Shown piece after piece: positions 16,514 to 24,383 of a stretch of 64,000 bases of DNA. Under the pieces are notes generated by a model that was not told where the DNA came from, made no database searches, and saw nothing but the letters and a program-made list of their open reading frames with translations. The stretch's first letter is position 1; the number at the start of each line of letters is the position of its first letter. The DNA lies in contig JAZTXK010000078.1 of the NCBI GenBank assembly GCA_045636385.1, positions 213,508-277,507 of the forward strand. The letters are read 5' to 3'. Source of the DNA: CAG-390 sp045636385. Its GTDB lineage: Bacteria > Bacillota > Clostridia > Oscillospirales > CAG-272. Made by a program: the position numbers and the translations under genes.

Positions 16514-16729
16514 ATGGATCAGAAAAAACTTGACAGAATCAACGAGCTCGCAAGAAAGTCGAAGGTCGAGGAGTTGACCGAGGAAGAAAAGCTCGAGCAA
16601 AAGGCTCTCCGCGAGGAATATATCAAGGAGTTCAGAGCTTCAATGCGAGGCATTCTCAACAACACCACGATCGTTTCTCCCGACGGAAGCAAGGAAAGTC
16701 TTTCAGGCAGAGCAAAGAAAAATGATTAA
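16514..16729 (+). CDS. DUF896 (YnzC-type) small protein
   Basis: This 71-residue basic, helical protein matches DUF896 (PF05979): INELARKSKVEELTEEEKLE followed by LREEYIKEFRASM and a short VSPDG tail. The Bacillus homologue YnzC sits beside sosA and lexA. Here no SOS gene is next to it. AGGAGATC precedes the ATG. A strong terminator follows. Confidence 0.9.
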   Translation: MDQKKLDRINELARKSKVEELTEEEKLEQKALREEYIKEFRASMRGILNNTTIVSPDGSKESLSGRAKKND

Positions 16730-16733
16730 TTTT

Positions 16734-16766
16734 AACGTCCCGACGCTCGTCGGGACGTTTTTTTGA
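16734..16766 (+). terminator. terminator after the DUF896 gene
   Basis: AACGTCCCGACG pairs perfectly with CGTCGGGACGTT, followed by a run of T. Confidence 0.92.
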
Positions 16767-16775
16767 ATTTCATAC

Positions 16776-16804
16776 TTTACTTTTTGCCTAAAATATGATA
16801 TACT
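16776..16804 (+). promoter_or_regulatory. promoter of tsaE and following genes
   Basis: TTTACT (16776-16781) and TATACT (16799-16804) have a 17-base spacer, about 30 bases before tsaE. Confidence 0.7.
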
Positions 16805-16834
16805 ATTTATATATGTTTATTTGACGGTAGAAAA

Positions 16835-17278
16835 ATGGAAAATTTGATTTATGAAAGAGATGCTTTCTCGCCCGAAGAAACCTCGGCGGCGGGAGCATAT
16901 TTGGCAGAACTGATATTAAAGGATACTGCTCTTCCTCGCTTCGTTGCGCTTCGCGGTGATCTCGGCGCGGGAAAGACAGAGTTTACGCGCGGATTTGCTT
17001 CGGTCGCTTCTCCCGGAAGCACGGTCAAGTCACCGACTTACGCACTTGTAAATGAATATAAAAAAGGAAAGTTACCTATATTTCATTTCGATATTTACAG
17101 ACTTGCCGACGAGGACGATCTATATTCAACGGGATATTTTGATTATCTTGAGCGCGGAATATGTCTTGTCGAATGGTTCGAAAATATTCCCGAATGTCTG
17201 CCGGATGAATATTTTGAGGTTATAATAGACAAGATCAATGACGGCGCGGCGCGTCACATTTCAGTCTATTTGAGGTAA
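16835..17278 (+). CDS. tsaE: tRNA threonylcarbamoyladenosine biosynthesis ATPase TsaE
   Basis: This 147-residue P-loop protein has Walker A GDLGAGKTEF (41-50) and the family stretch SPTYALVNEY. TsaE acts with TsaB and TsaD in the t6A37 modification of ANN-reading tRNAs. The length is normal. The stop is four bases before the tsaB start, so the pair is co-transcribed. tsaD is not in this window. Confidence 0.95.
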   Translation: MENLIYERDAFSPEETSAAGAYLAELILKDTALPRFVALRGDLGAGKTEFTRGFASVASPGSTVKSPTYALVNEYKKGKLPIFHFDIYRLADEDDLYSTGYFDYLERGICLVEWFENIPECLPDEYFEVIIDKINDGAARHISVYLR

Positions 17279-17282
17279 TGTA

Positions 17283-17987
17283 ATGAAGATTTTTGCTTGT
17301 GATTCCACCGCAAAGACGGCTTCCGTCGCTCTTTGCGAGGATAATATACTTCTTGCGGAATTTACGCAGAACGGCGGCAACACGCACAGCGAAACGCTTT
17401 TGCCGATGACGGAGGTTCTGCTCAATTCAATGAAAACAGATATCGACGAGATAGATATTTTTGCGGTTTCGGAGGGGCCCGGATCGTTTACCGGCGTTCG
17501 TATCGGCGCGGCAACCGTTAAGGGCTTTGCGCACCGAAAGAATAAACCCTGCATTGGAGTTTCCACTCTTGAAGCGCTGGCGACCAACCTTGCATTCGGT
17601 GAGAATAAGATAATCATTCCCGTAATGGATGCGCGCAGAGGGCAGTTTTATACCGCCAAATTCGCGTTTAAGGACGGAGCGCTCGTAAGACTTTGTGAGG
17701 ATATGGCGCAGAGCTTTGAGGATTTTCTTGCCGAAGTCAAAGAGCTTGACAGTAAAGTCTACCTTTGCGGCGACGGCTACAACGCGGGAAGAAAGCTTCT
17801 CGGTGATGAATATTCTTACGAAACTCCCGAAAAGCTCCGATATCAATCTGCATATTCCGTTGCGCAGATAGCGTACAAAAAGTATCTTGACGGCGACAGA
17901 ACCTCTGCCGAAGAATTAAGACCCACATATCTCCGACTTCCTCAGGCGGAGCGCGATAGAATCAATAAAGAAAATCTGAAAGGATAA
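17283..17987 (+). CDS. tsaB: tRNA threonylcarbamoyladenosine biosynthesis protein TsaB
   Basis: This 234-residue ASKHA-fold protein is the structural partner of TsaD. Family markers are DSTAKTASVALCEDN at the N-terminus and VSEGPGSFTGVRIGAATVKG near 62-81. The protein lacks metal-binding His residues, as expected for TsaB rather than TsaD. It lies between tsaE and rpiB with gaps of a few bases, so it belongs to one operon. Confidence 0.94.
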   Translation: MKIFACDSTAKTASVALCEDNILLAEFTQNGGNTHSETLLPMTEVLLNSMKTDIDEIDIFAVSEGPGSFTGVRIGAATVKGFAHRKNKPCIGVSTLEALATNLAFGENKIIIPVMDARRGQFYTAKFAFKDGALVRLCEDMAQSFEDFLAEVKELDSKVYLCGDGYNAGRKLLGDEYSYETPEKLRYQSAYSVAQIAYKKYLDGDRTSAEELRPTYLRLPQAERDRINKENLKG

Positions 17988-17994
17988 TATAACA

Positions 17995-18471
17995 ATGGAA
18001 AACAAGAACCTTGTAATTGCGTGCGACCACGCAGGATTTGACTACAAAAACGATCTCATCAAGTACCTCGAGGCAAAGGGCTACAATATGACCGACGTTG
18101 GTACCTATTCCCCTGAAAGCTGTGACTACCCCATCCCCGTTCACAGACTTTGCGAAAAGATCACCTCGGGCGAGTGCCCTCGCGGAATCCTCATCTGCGG
18201 CACCGGTATTGGTGTTTCCATCGCGGCTAACAAGCATCCCGGCATCCGTGCGGCTCTTTGCGGAGACAAGTTCTCAGCTGAAATGACTCGTCAGCACAAC
18301 AACGCAAACGTAATCTGTATGGGTGCAAGAGTTATCTCCTTTGAGCTTGCTTGCGAGCTTACCGACATCTTCCTTAACACCCCTGCGCTCGACGAGGAAA
18401 GACACCGCAGAAGAGTTAAGATGATCGAAGACCTTGAAAAGGGCGTTTTTGACGAAGCAAACTACAACTAA
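17995..18471 (+). CDS. rpiB: ribose-5-phosphate isomerase B
   Basis: This 158-residue enzyme of the RpiB/LacAB family interconverts ribose-5-phosphate and ribulose-5-phosphate. IACDHAGFDYKNDLI carries the phosphate-binding Asp11-His12, and CGTGIGVSIAANK near 66-78 carries the catalytic Cys. With rpe three genes downstream it supplies the non-oxidative pentose phosphate pathway. AAGGATAATATAAC precedes the ATG. Confidence 0.94.
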   Translation: MENKNLVIACDHAGFDYKNDLIKYLEAKGYNMTDVGTYSPESCDYPIPVHRLCEKITSGECPRGILICGTGIGVSIAANKHPGIRAALCGDKFSAEMTRQHNNANVICMGARVISFELACELTDIFLNTPALDEERHRRRVKMIEDLEKGVFDEANYN

Positions 18472-18492
18472 CCTCTCCGAAGGAGTTATACT

Positions 18493-19272
18493 ATGGGTGG
18501 TTCACCTAAAAATTTAGCCGAAATTCTGAGAGCGAGCGCAGGCAAGCTTAAAAGCCGCACAACAGCCGCTATAATCGTCGCAGGCGGGTCTTCCACCCGT
18601 ATGGGAGGAGAGACACCCAAACAATTTCTCGAGCTTTGCGGCATGCCTGTCGCGGTTCACGCTATGCGTGCTTACGAGGAATCCGAGTATATTGATCAAA
18701 TATACATCGTTGCACGTCAAGAGGATATCGAAAGCGGTATTTACGACACTTATGCCGAGAAGTTTGAAATCAAAAAGTACCGTAAGTGCGTTGCAGGCGG
18801 AACAACTCGTCAGGAGTCGGTTCTTAAAGGAATCGAGGCGCTTTCGGACGATGTGAAATTCGTTGCAATCGCAGATGCGGCACGTCCGCTTACCACTCCC
18901 GGGCTTATAAACGCTGTCTGCCTTGCCGCTTACAGATACGGCGCGGCTTCCGCGGGTACACCCGCGGTCGATACTATCAAAACCGTTGACAACCACAAGT
19001 TTATCACGGGAACTGTTGAACGCGCAACCGCTTGGCAGGCGTCTACACCACAGGCTTTCAGCCTTCCGCTTTATCGCGCGGCGGCTTACTCTGCGCTTGA
19101 CATCGGATTTGAGTGCACCGATGACAATTCACTTGTCGAAAGACTTGAACGACGCGTTAAGTTCATTGACGCGGGCAGATACAATATCAAGATAACAGAA
19201 AAGCTTGATCTTTTGATCGCAGAAACGATACTTTCGGCGCGTGACGGTGTTTTGAGGGAGGACGAGGAATGA
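18493..19272 (+). CDS. ispD: 2-C-methyl-D-erythritol 4-phosphate cytidylyltransferase
   Basis: This 259-residue enzyme makes CDP-methylerythritol in the MEP isoprenoid pathway. The nucleotidyltransferase signature AAIIVAGGSSTRMGG (about 25-39) with TPKQFLEL follows a 24-residue N-terminal extension that most IspD proteins lack. The start at 18493 is supported by GAAGGAG eight bases upstream. VAIADAARPLTTP near 123 corresponds to the family DAARPF motif. The stop overlaps the ispF start (ATGA). Confidence 0.93.
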   Translation: MGGSPKNLAEILRASAGKLKSRTTAAIIVAGGSSTRMGGETPKQFLELCGMPVAVHAMRAYEESEYIDQIYIVARQEDIESGIYDTYAEKFEIKKYRKCVAGGTTRQESVLKGIEALSDDVKFVAIADAARPLTTPGLINAVCLAAYRYGAASAGTPAVDTIKTVDNHKFITGTVERATAWQASTPQAFSLPLYRAAAYSALDIGFECTDDNSLVERLERRVKFIDAGRYNIKITEKLDLLIAETILSARDGVLREDEE

Positions 19273-19742
19273 GAATCGGACACGGTTACGATGTTCACCG
19301 TACAGACCCGACTCGCGAGATGTTTATCGGCGGCGTGAAGATCGATTGCGGATTCGGACTTCTCGGTCATTCTGATGCCGACGTGCTTTTGCATGCGATA
19401 ATGGACGCGCTTCTCGGCGCGGCGGCGCTTGGCGATATCGGACGGCATTTTCCCGACACGGATCCCGCATACAAGGGTGCCGACAGCCTTGTTCTGACGC
19501 GCCACGTTGCCGCTCTGATCAAAGGAAAAGGTTACCGCATAATTAATGTGGATTCCACGGTAATCGCGCAGAGACCAAAGCTCGCGCCTCACATACAGCT
19601 TATGCGCGAGAGGATCGCGGGCGCTCTCGAAATTGATATTGATGACGTCAACGTCAAGGCAACAACCGAGGAAAAGCTCGGTTTTACGGGTAGCGGCGAG
19701 GGTATCGCGGCACACGCGGTCTGTCTTATTGAAAAAATCTGA
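19269..19742 (+). CDS. ispF: 2-C-methyl-D-erythritol 2,4-cyclodiphosphate synthase
   Basis: This 157-residue enzyme follows IspD in the MEP pathway (IspE acts between them). MRIGHGYDVHRTDP carries the metal ligands Asp8 and His10, and LGHSDADVLLHAIMDALLGA carries His42. FTGSGEGIAAHAVCLI near the end is the family C-terminal motif. It is translationally coupled to ispD by a four-base overlap. Confidence 0.96.
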   Translation: MRIGHGYDVHRTDPTREMFIGGVKIDCGFGLLGHSDADVLLHAIMDALLGAAALGDIGRHFPDTDPAYKGADSLVLTRHVAALIKGKGYRIINVDSTVIAQRPKLAPHIQLMRERIAGALEIDIDDVNVKATTEEKLGFTGSGEGIAAHAVCLIEKI

Positions 19743-19754
19743 CGAGGTAAAATT

Positions 19755-20405
19755 ATGATCTATATTTCCCCTTCCCTGCTCGCGGCGGATTTTACCCGCC
19801 TTGGGGATGAAGTTAAAAGAATTGAAGAAGCCGGTGCGGACTATCTGCATCTTGACGTAATGGACGGCGTGTTTGTGCCGAATATCTCGTTCGGTCTGCC
19901 CGTAATCGAGTCGCTTCGCTCAAAATGCGGACTCATCTTCGACGTTCACTTGATGATAACCAAGCCCGAAAGATACGTCGAAAGATTCGCAAATGCGGGC
20001 GCGGATATAATTACATTTCATTTTGAAGCTTGCGATGATCCCGCGGCACTGATAAAGAAGATCAAGGAACTTGGTAAAAAGGCTTCGGTCTCGATTTCTC
20101 CGAAGACTCCTGCAGAAGCTGTTCTTCCCTTCCTTGCAGATCTTGATATGGTTCTTGTCATGACCGTTGAACCCGGTTTCGGTGGACAGTCGCTGATTCC
20201 CGAGACGCTTGAAAAGGTTAATGTTATTCGCAAGACTATCGACGAAAACGGATATAACTGCAATATTCAGGTGGACGGAGGAATATCGGAGAAGAATATT
20301 TCGCTCGTTACCGATGCAGGTGCGAACGTGATAGTTGCGGGTACTGCGGTATTCAGATCTCCCGATCCAAAAAAAACGATTGAGGATATGAGGAAGAATT
20401 CATAA
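19755..20405 (+). CDS. rpe: ribulose-phosphate 3-epimerase
   Basis: This 216-residue TIM-barrel enzyme interconverts ribulose-5-phosphate and xylulose-5-phosphate. SPSLLAADFTRLGDEV opens the protein, LHLDVMDGVFVPNISFG (about 32-48) carries metal-binding residues, MTVEPGFGGQ near 135 is the active-site loop, and VDGGI is near 175. It ends the tsaE-to-rpe gene run at a strong terminator. Confidence 0.96.
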   Translation: MIYISPSLLAADFTRLGDEVKRIEEAGADYLHLDVMDGVFVPNISFGLPVIESLRSKCGLIFDVHLMITKPERYVERFANAGADIITFHFEACDDPAALIKKIKELGKKASVSISPKTPAEAVLPFLADLDMVLVMTVEPGFGGQSLIPETLEKVNVIRKTIDENGYNCNIQVDGGISEKNISLVTDAGANVIVAGTAVFRSPDPKKTIEDMRKNS

Positions 20406-20418
20406 AGCATTGAAATCA

Positions 20419-20455
20419 GCCTCCGATAAGGATTTACCCTATCGGAGGCTTTGGT
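20419..20455 (+). terminator. terminator after rpe
   Basis: GCCTCCGATA pairs with TATCGGAGGC, followed by TTTGG and a T-rich stretch. It also lies just past the convergent GNAT gene. Confidence 0.82.
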
Positions 20456-20464
20456 ATTAATATT

Positions 20465-21370
20465 TTATTTAACCCTCATCATCGCCGCGGCAAGCGTAAC
20501 GCCTTGAGTATTCTTTCCTCGAAAGTAAATATCAAATCCAAGCTTATACCAAAAACCAACGTCATATTCCGTAGTAAAACTTGTTATCTGAATCACTTCT
20601 TCTTTTGCACATTGATAAAGTTGCCATACAAGTGATCTGCCTATTCCTTGATGTCTGAATTGCGGATCGACATATATTGATGTCACCCAAGATATACTGT
20701 CCAAGGGCGCTTTCATACTGTGAGGAAAGGCAAGAATCACTCCTTTGGTCTCATTATCTCCCGAAACTGCGACGAAACCGAAAAGGTCATCGGCTTTACT
20801 CAACAGATATGTCTTTCTACTTTCATCCTTTGCGTATTTATTAATCAGATCTAAGATCTCATTCTTCTCTATTGCTCTGATGTAGATATCACAACTTTTC
20901 CCGGATAATGCTTTGCGATGTATACAGTAACTAAATATATGATAATAGTTTCCGTAATACAAGGGCTTATTTATATCATCCTGCATTGTTCCGTAAGAAA
21001 GCATAGTAGTACCTTGATTCAACCAAAACATACTTGCTTCAAGAGAAGGATTGGCAAATCCCCAATAATAAATAATGTTTGCAAGCTCAGCTTGTCTTTT
21101 CATTTCTGCAAACAACGCGGTTGCTATTCCCTTTCTCCTATGTTCCTTATGCACAAACAGGTAATGAATGTACCAGCATTTTCCCATAATCGGTTCCGGA
21201 ACTTCCTGTTCACTGAGAGTAATCCATCCGATAATGCCATTGCTCTCATTAACCGCCACATATATGATTGCGTTTTCTCGTGCTTTCTCATCTCTTATTA
21301 CAAAGCTTCTTAAAACATAATCTCGTTGAGCTTGGTTCGCCTTGCAAATAGTTATTTTTGTACTGTTCAT
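20465..21370 (-). CDS. GNAT acetyltransferase with two tandem GNAT domains
   Basis: This 301-residue protein holds two acetyl-CoA-binding GNAT domains. The first has YIHYLFVHKEHRRKGIATAL near 75-95. The second has SIYVDPQFRHQGIGRSLVWQ near 240-260. The acyl acceptor is unknown; candidates are antibiotics, small metabolites or protein N-termini. I chose the ATG at 21370 because GGAGG lies seven bases before it. The longer frame to 21502 runs through the upstream regulatory leader. The gene is AT-richer than its neighbours and sits behind a leader-peptide/terminator region, the arrangement used by ribosome-targeting antibiotic resistance genes. Transfer is likely but not proven. Confidence 0.8.
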   Translation of the reverse strand: MNSTKITICKANQAQRDYVLRSFVIRDEKARENAIIYVAVNESNGIIGWITLSEQEVPEPIMGKCWYIHYLFVHKEHRRKGIATALFAEMKRQAELANIIYYWGFANPSLEASMFWLNQGTTMLSYGTMQDDINKPLYYGNYYHIFSYCIHRKALSGKSCDIYIRAIEKNEILDLINKYAKDESRKTYLLSKADDLFGFVAVSGDNETKGVILAFPHSMKAPLDSISWVTSIYVDPQFRHQGIGRSLVWQLYQCAKEEVIQITSFTTEYDVGFWYKLGFDIYFRGKNTQGVTLAAAMMRVK

Positions 21371-21429
21371 TATTAACCTCCGAAAAATATTGTATTGAAA
21401 ATAGTAGTGACTTAATAAACAATACAAAC

Positions 21430-21552
21430 TCACGGGAAGTGCAAAGAATGTATATAAAACAAAAAGCCAAGAAAAACGCACACTTTCTCTTGTGAAGTAC
21501 AAGAGATTGAATGTTTTCTTGGTTCAATGACATTATATACTGATCTAAGCAC
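21430..21552 (-). CDS. putative 40-residue leader peptide upstream of the GNAT gene
   Basis: A 40-codon frame begins at GTG (21552), five bases after a near-perfect AGGAGG (21563-21558), and ends with TGA at 21430. The product opens VLRSVYNVIEPRKH and ends FYIHSLHFP. It is Ser/Phe/His-rich with two Cys. The transcript's main hairpin lies inside it, so ribosome position on this frame would decide folding. Competing frames (ATG at 21533 or 21502) have no ribosome binding site. The coding assignment is inference from the ribosome binding site and layout. Confidence 0.6.
   Translation of the reverse strand: MLRSVYNVIEPRKHSISCTSQEKVCVFLGFLFYIHSLHFP
21456..21522 (-). terminator. intrinsic terminator inside the GNAT leader (attenuator)
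   Basis: On the minus strand CCAAGAAAA (21522-21514) pairs with TTTTCTTGG (21475-21467). Inside lies a perfect seven-base stem CTCTTGT (21505-21499) with ACAAGAG (21493-21487). The outer stem is followed directly by CTTTTTGTTTT. It lies between promoter and gene, within the leader frame. Confidence 0.7.
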
Positions 21553-21572
21553 GTGGTCCTCCTTTCGTTTGT

Positions 21573-21601
21573 ATTATATCATATTTGCTTATCTTTGTCA
21601 A
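21573..21601 (-). promoter_or_regulatory. promoter of the GNAT leader and gene
   Basis: On the minus strand TTGACA (21601-21596) and TATAAT (21578-21573) have a 17-base spacer, a full consensus match. The GNAT ATG lies about 195 bases downstream, leaving room for the attenuator. Confidence 0.88.
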
Positions 21602-21640
21602 GAAAAAGCTGTCTGAAAATATAAAATAATCGCAAGTAAA

Positions 21641-21676
21641 AGAGGCAAAACGGAAATTCCGAATTGCCTCTTTTTC
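21641..21676. terminator. terminator after the XRE regulator
   Basis: AGAGGCAA pairs with TTGCCTCT, with T runs on both strands. It ends the minus-strand regulator gene. Confidence 0.8.
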
Positions 21677-21678
21677 AA

Positions 21679-22758
21679 TTATTTAGTTAATGCGATAAAT
21701 CTGGGATCTTCGCGGATAAAATCAAACTTCTTTGATTTCATAAACTTATGCACAATTTCAGTATTAGTTTCTGTATAATTCTTTGTGTCGAACAAAATAT
21801 CCTCAATCGCATATTTTACATACTTACTTGTATACGGTAATTCTCCCGAGGGGATAGAATCAAATTCTTTTGCGTGATACAATGCTTTTTCAAGAGCCAA
21901 GATAGATTCATCCGCGTTATTGAGTTCAGCATAACTGCGCGCCATCAGTTCATAAATCTTCTGCAAACGGCAATGGAAAAAGATATAGTTGCCGTCATAT
22001 ATAACGATTTCCCATAACTGCAATGCGGTTTTGCATGCATCGATCTTTTCGTTTGGATCGTCGTATTTCTCGTAATATATCTTTTTAGTGACATAATCCA
22101 GCAAGTTGAGAATATTCCTGTGCTTTTGAAGCAATTTCTTCTCGCGGTTTTCTTCCGAGAAATATGCGCTTTCAACAAGAATTTCACGGCTATGCCAAAT
22201 GCAGGGGGCAGATTCCGCATAATCCACAGCCAATTTCTCGTTTGCTATCTCGAGATTCTTATTCGCATACAAGCACACGATATTTTCAATCGTTCTGCCG
22301 CGAACTATATCATCACGGCAATCACGAAGTATTCTGGCACAGATGAGCAAGGCTTCTTTTGCATTATCGTTCTTTGTTTTGTCATCAATACCAATATAAA
22401 GTGTTGAATCGAGTGCTCTTGCCAATTTTTCCATAAATACAAAATCACCGGGATATTTCTGTACCGCCTCGCGCCACAGAGCAAGATTTGCCATGATCTT
22501 ACCCTGATTCAAATACTGCTTTTCTTTCTCAAAGGCTTCATCAAGATAAGTATCTCTGTCATCCTTTCTGCCGAGCAATTCATCAGTTGTAATGTCAAAG
22601 AAGTTTGCAAGCGAAACGATCATAGCAATATCCGGCGTGGTCTTTCCGCTTTCCCACTGGGAGACGGCGGAAACGGACACGTTCAGATATTCCGCAAGCT
22701 GTTCCTGTGTCAAGTCTTTGTCTCGTCGGCATTTTTTAATAACAGTTCCTATTTCCAT
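21679..22758 (-). CDS. XRE-family regulator with long helical C-terminal region (first of two in window)
   Basis: This 359-residue protein has an N-terminal Cro/CI-type helix-turn-helix (about 5-60: KKCRRDKDLTQEQLAEYLNV then SVSAVSQWESGKTTPDI). About 290 mostly helical residues follow, of a TPR-like kind that often binds peptides or partner proteins. It resembles the regulator at 53617-54687 in layout and length. The gene is AT-richer than the surrounding core genes. A perfect palindrome near its transcription start (22781-22794) may be its operator. The target genes are unknown; the neighbouring GNAT gene is a candidate. Confidence 0.85.
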   Translation of the reverse strand: MEIGTVIKKCRRDKDLTQEQLAEYLNVSVSAVSQWESGKTTPDIAMIVSLANFFDITTDELLGRKDDRDTYLDEAFEKEKQYLNQGKIMANLALWREAVQKYPGDFVFMEKLARALDSTLYIGIDDKTKNDNAKEALLICARILRDCRDDIVRGRTIENIVCLYANKNLEIANEKLAVDYAESAPCIWHSREILVESAYFSEENREKKLLQKHRNILNLLDYVTKKIYYEKYDDPNEKIDACKTALQLWEIVIYDGNYIFFHCRLQKIYELMARSYAELNNADESILALEKALYHAKEFDSIPSGELPYTSKYVKYAIEDILFDTKNYTETNTEIVHKFMKSKKFDFIREDPRFIALTK

Positions 22759-22780
22759 ATGTTTTCTCCATATAATTATT

Positions 22781-22794
22781 CAAAAGCGCTTTTG
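22781..22794. promoter_or_regulatory. perfect 14 bp palindrome, candidate operator of the XRE regulator
   Basis: CAAAAGCGCTTTTG is a perfect inverted repeat placed just downstream of the -10 element, about where transcription of the XRE gene would start. That position fits autorepression. Confidence 0.5.
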
Positions 22795-22801
22795 TACTTA
22801 T

Positions 22802-22829
22802 ATTATATCATATTTTTTATGATTTGCAA
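22802..22829 (-). promoter_or_regulatory. promoter of the XRE regulator
   Basis: On the minus strand TTGCAA (22829-22824) and TATAAT (22807-22802) have a 16-base spacer and TG near the -10. Confidence 0.7.
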
Positions 22830-22894
22830 GAGAGCTGTTCTTAACGGTAACTTAAGCATTGCTAAAATCATTTAAGTAATGTTAAAATACGTTT

Positions 22895-22932
22895 GTAAAA
22901 AATACGGTGCAACTTTTGAGCTGCACCGTATT
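22895..22932 (-). terminator. terminator after glyS
   Basis: On the minus strand AATACGGTGCA pairs with TGCACCGTATT, followed by TTTTTT. Confidence 0.88.
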
Positions 22933-22943
22933 TTTGATATAAA

Positions 22944-24365
22944 TTAATATGCGATCTTTGCGGTGATGTAATCCTTGAGTTCTGCGATCGGGATTCTTAC
23001 CTGCTCCATGGTGTCACGGTCGCGGACGGTTACGCAGCCGTCGCCTTCCTTCTCTGCGTCGCCGACGGTATCAAAGTCAACGGTTACGCAAAGAGGAGTA
23101 CCGATCTCGTCCTGACGGCGGTATCTCTTACCGATAGAACCGGTCTCGTCGAAGTCGAGCATGAAGTACTTGGAGAGCTCCTCGTAGATCTCGCCTGCCT
23201 TGTCGGAAAGCTTCTTCGAAAGAGGAAGGATAGCTGCCTTGAAGGGTGCGAGGGTGGGATGGAGACGGAGAACGGTTCTAACATCGTTCTTTGCCTCGTC
23301 GATAACTTCCTCGTCGTATGCATCGCAAAGAACTGCGAGAACGCTTCTCTCTACACCGAGAGAAGGCTCGACAACGTAGGGAACGTATCTTTCATTGGTC
23401 TCGGGATCAAAGTAAGTAAGATCCTTTCTCGACTCGTTCTGATGCTGGGTAAGGTCGTAGTCTGTTCTGTCAGCAACGCCCCAGAGCTCGCCCCATCCGA
23501 ACGGGAAGAGGAACTCGAAGTCGGTGGTTGCCTTGGAGTAGAAGCAAAGCTCCTCGGGATCGTGGTCGCGGAGACGGATATTTTCGTCCTTGAGACCGAT
23601 GGAAAGCAGCCAGTTGTGGCAGAATTCTCTCCAGTATGCGAACCACTCAAGGTCGGTGCCGGGCTTGCAGAAGAACTCAAGCTCCATCTGCTCGAACTCG
23701 CGAACGCGGAAGATGAAGTTACCGGGAGTGATCTCGTTACGGAAGGACTTACCGATCTGTGCGATACCGAAAGGCATCTTCTTTCTGGTGGTTCTCTGTA
23801 CGTTTACGAAGTTGGTGAAAATACCCTGAGCGGTCTCGGGACGGAGATAAACGGTGTTCTTTGCGTCCTCGGTTACGCCCTGGAAGGTCTTGAACATAAG
23901 GTTGAACTGACGGATATCGGTGAAGTTGTGCTTGCCGCAGGTGGGGCAAAGAATGTTGTGCTCCTCAACGAATTCCTTCATTTCAGCGTGAGTGAATGCG
24001 TCGATGGGCTTGGGAAGCTCGAAGCTGTTCTCTGCGCACCAATCCTCGATGAGCTTGTCAGCGCGGAATCTTTCGTGGCACTCGCGGCAGTCCATAAGGG
24101 GATCCGAGAAGCCTGCAAGGTGACCCGAAGCTACCCAAGTCTGGGGGTTCATAAGAATAGCCGCGTCGAGACCGACGTTGTACTTGTTCTCCTGAACGAA
24201 CTTCTTCCACCAAGCCTTCTTTACGTTATTCTTCAGCTCAACGCCGAGAGGTCCGTAGTCCCAGGTGTTTGCAAGGCCGCCGTAGATCTCGGAGCCGGGG
24301 AAAATGGAGCCGCGGTTCTTACACAGAGCCACGATTTTGTCCATGGTTTTTGCGTTGTTGTCCAT
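22944..24365 (-). CDS. glyS: glycyl-tRNA synthetase (single-chain, dimeric class II type)
   Basis: This 473-residue class II synthetase is the alpha2 kind rather than the alpha2beta2 GlyQ-GlyS kind. GSIFPGSEIYGGLANTWDYG opens the catalytic domain, an LCPTCGKHNF insertion occurs near 140, FNLMFKTFQG near 155, and FRNEITPGNFIFRVREFEQM near 210 contains motif 2. The C-terminal anticodon-binding domain is complete. AGAGGA precedes the ATG. It follows the LCP-family gene after 18 bp and is probably co-transcribed with it. No T-box leader is seen. Confidence 0.95.
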   Translation of the reverse strand: MDNNAKTMDKIVALCKNRGSIFPGSEIYGGLANTWDYGPLGVELKNNVKKAWWKKFVQENKYNVGLDAAILMNPQTWVASGHLAGFSDPLMDCRECHERFRADKLIEDWCAENSFELPKPIDAFTHAEMKEFVEEHNILCPTCGKHNFTDIRQFNLMFKTFQGVTEDAKNTVYLRPETAQGIFTNFVNVQRTTRKKMPFGIAQIGKSFRNEITPGNFIFRVREFEQMELEFFCKPGTDLEWFAYWREFCHNWLLSIGLKDENIRLRDHDPEELCFYSKATTDFEFLFPFGWGELWGVADRTDYDLTQHQNESRKDLTYFDPETNERYVPYVVEPSLGVERSVLAVLCDAYDEEVIDEAKNDVRTVLRLHPTLAPFKAAILPLSKKLSDKAGEIYEELSKYFMLDFDETGSIGKRYRRQDEIGTPLCVTVDFDTVGDAEKEGDGCVTVRDRDTMEQVRIPIAELKDYITAKIAY

Positions 24366-24383
24366 TTTTCTATCCTCTTTTTT

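Noticed and set aside
21288..21533. 81-codon minus-strand frame starting ATG at 21533 in the GNAT leader
   Set aside because: It has no ribosome binding site and overlaps the GNAT start. The GTG frame at 21552 has a strong one, so I preferred that as the leader peptide.
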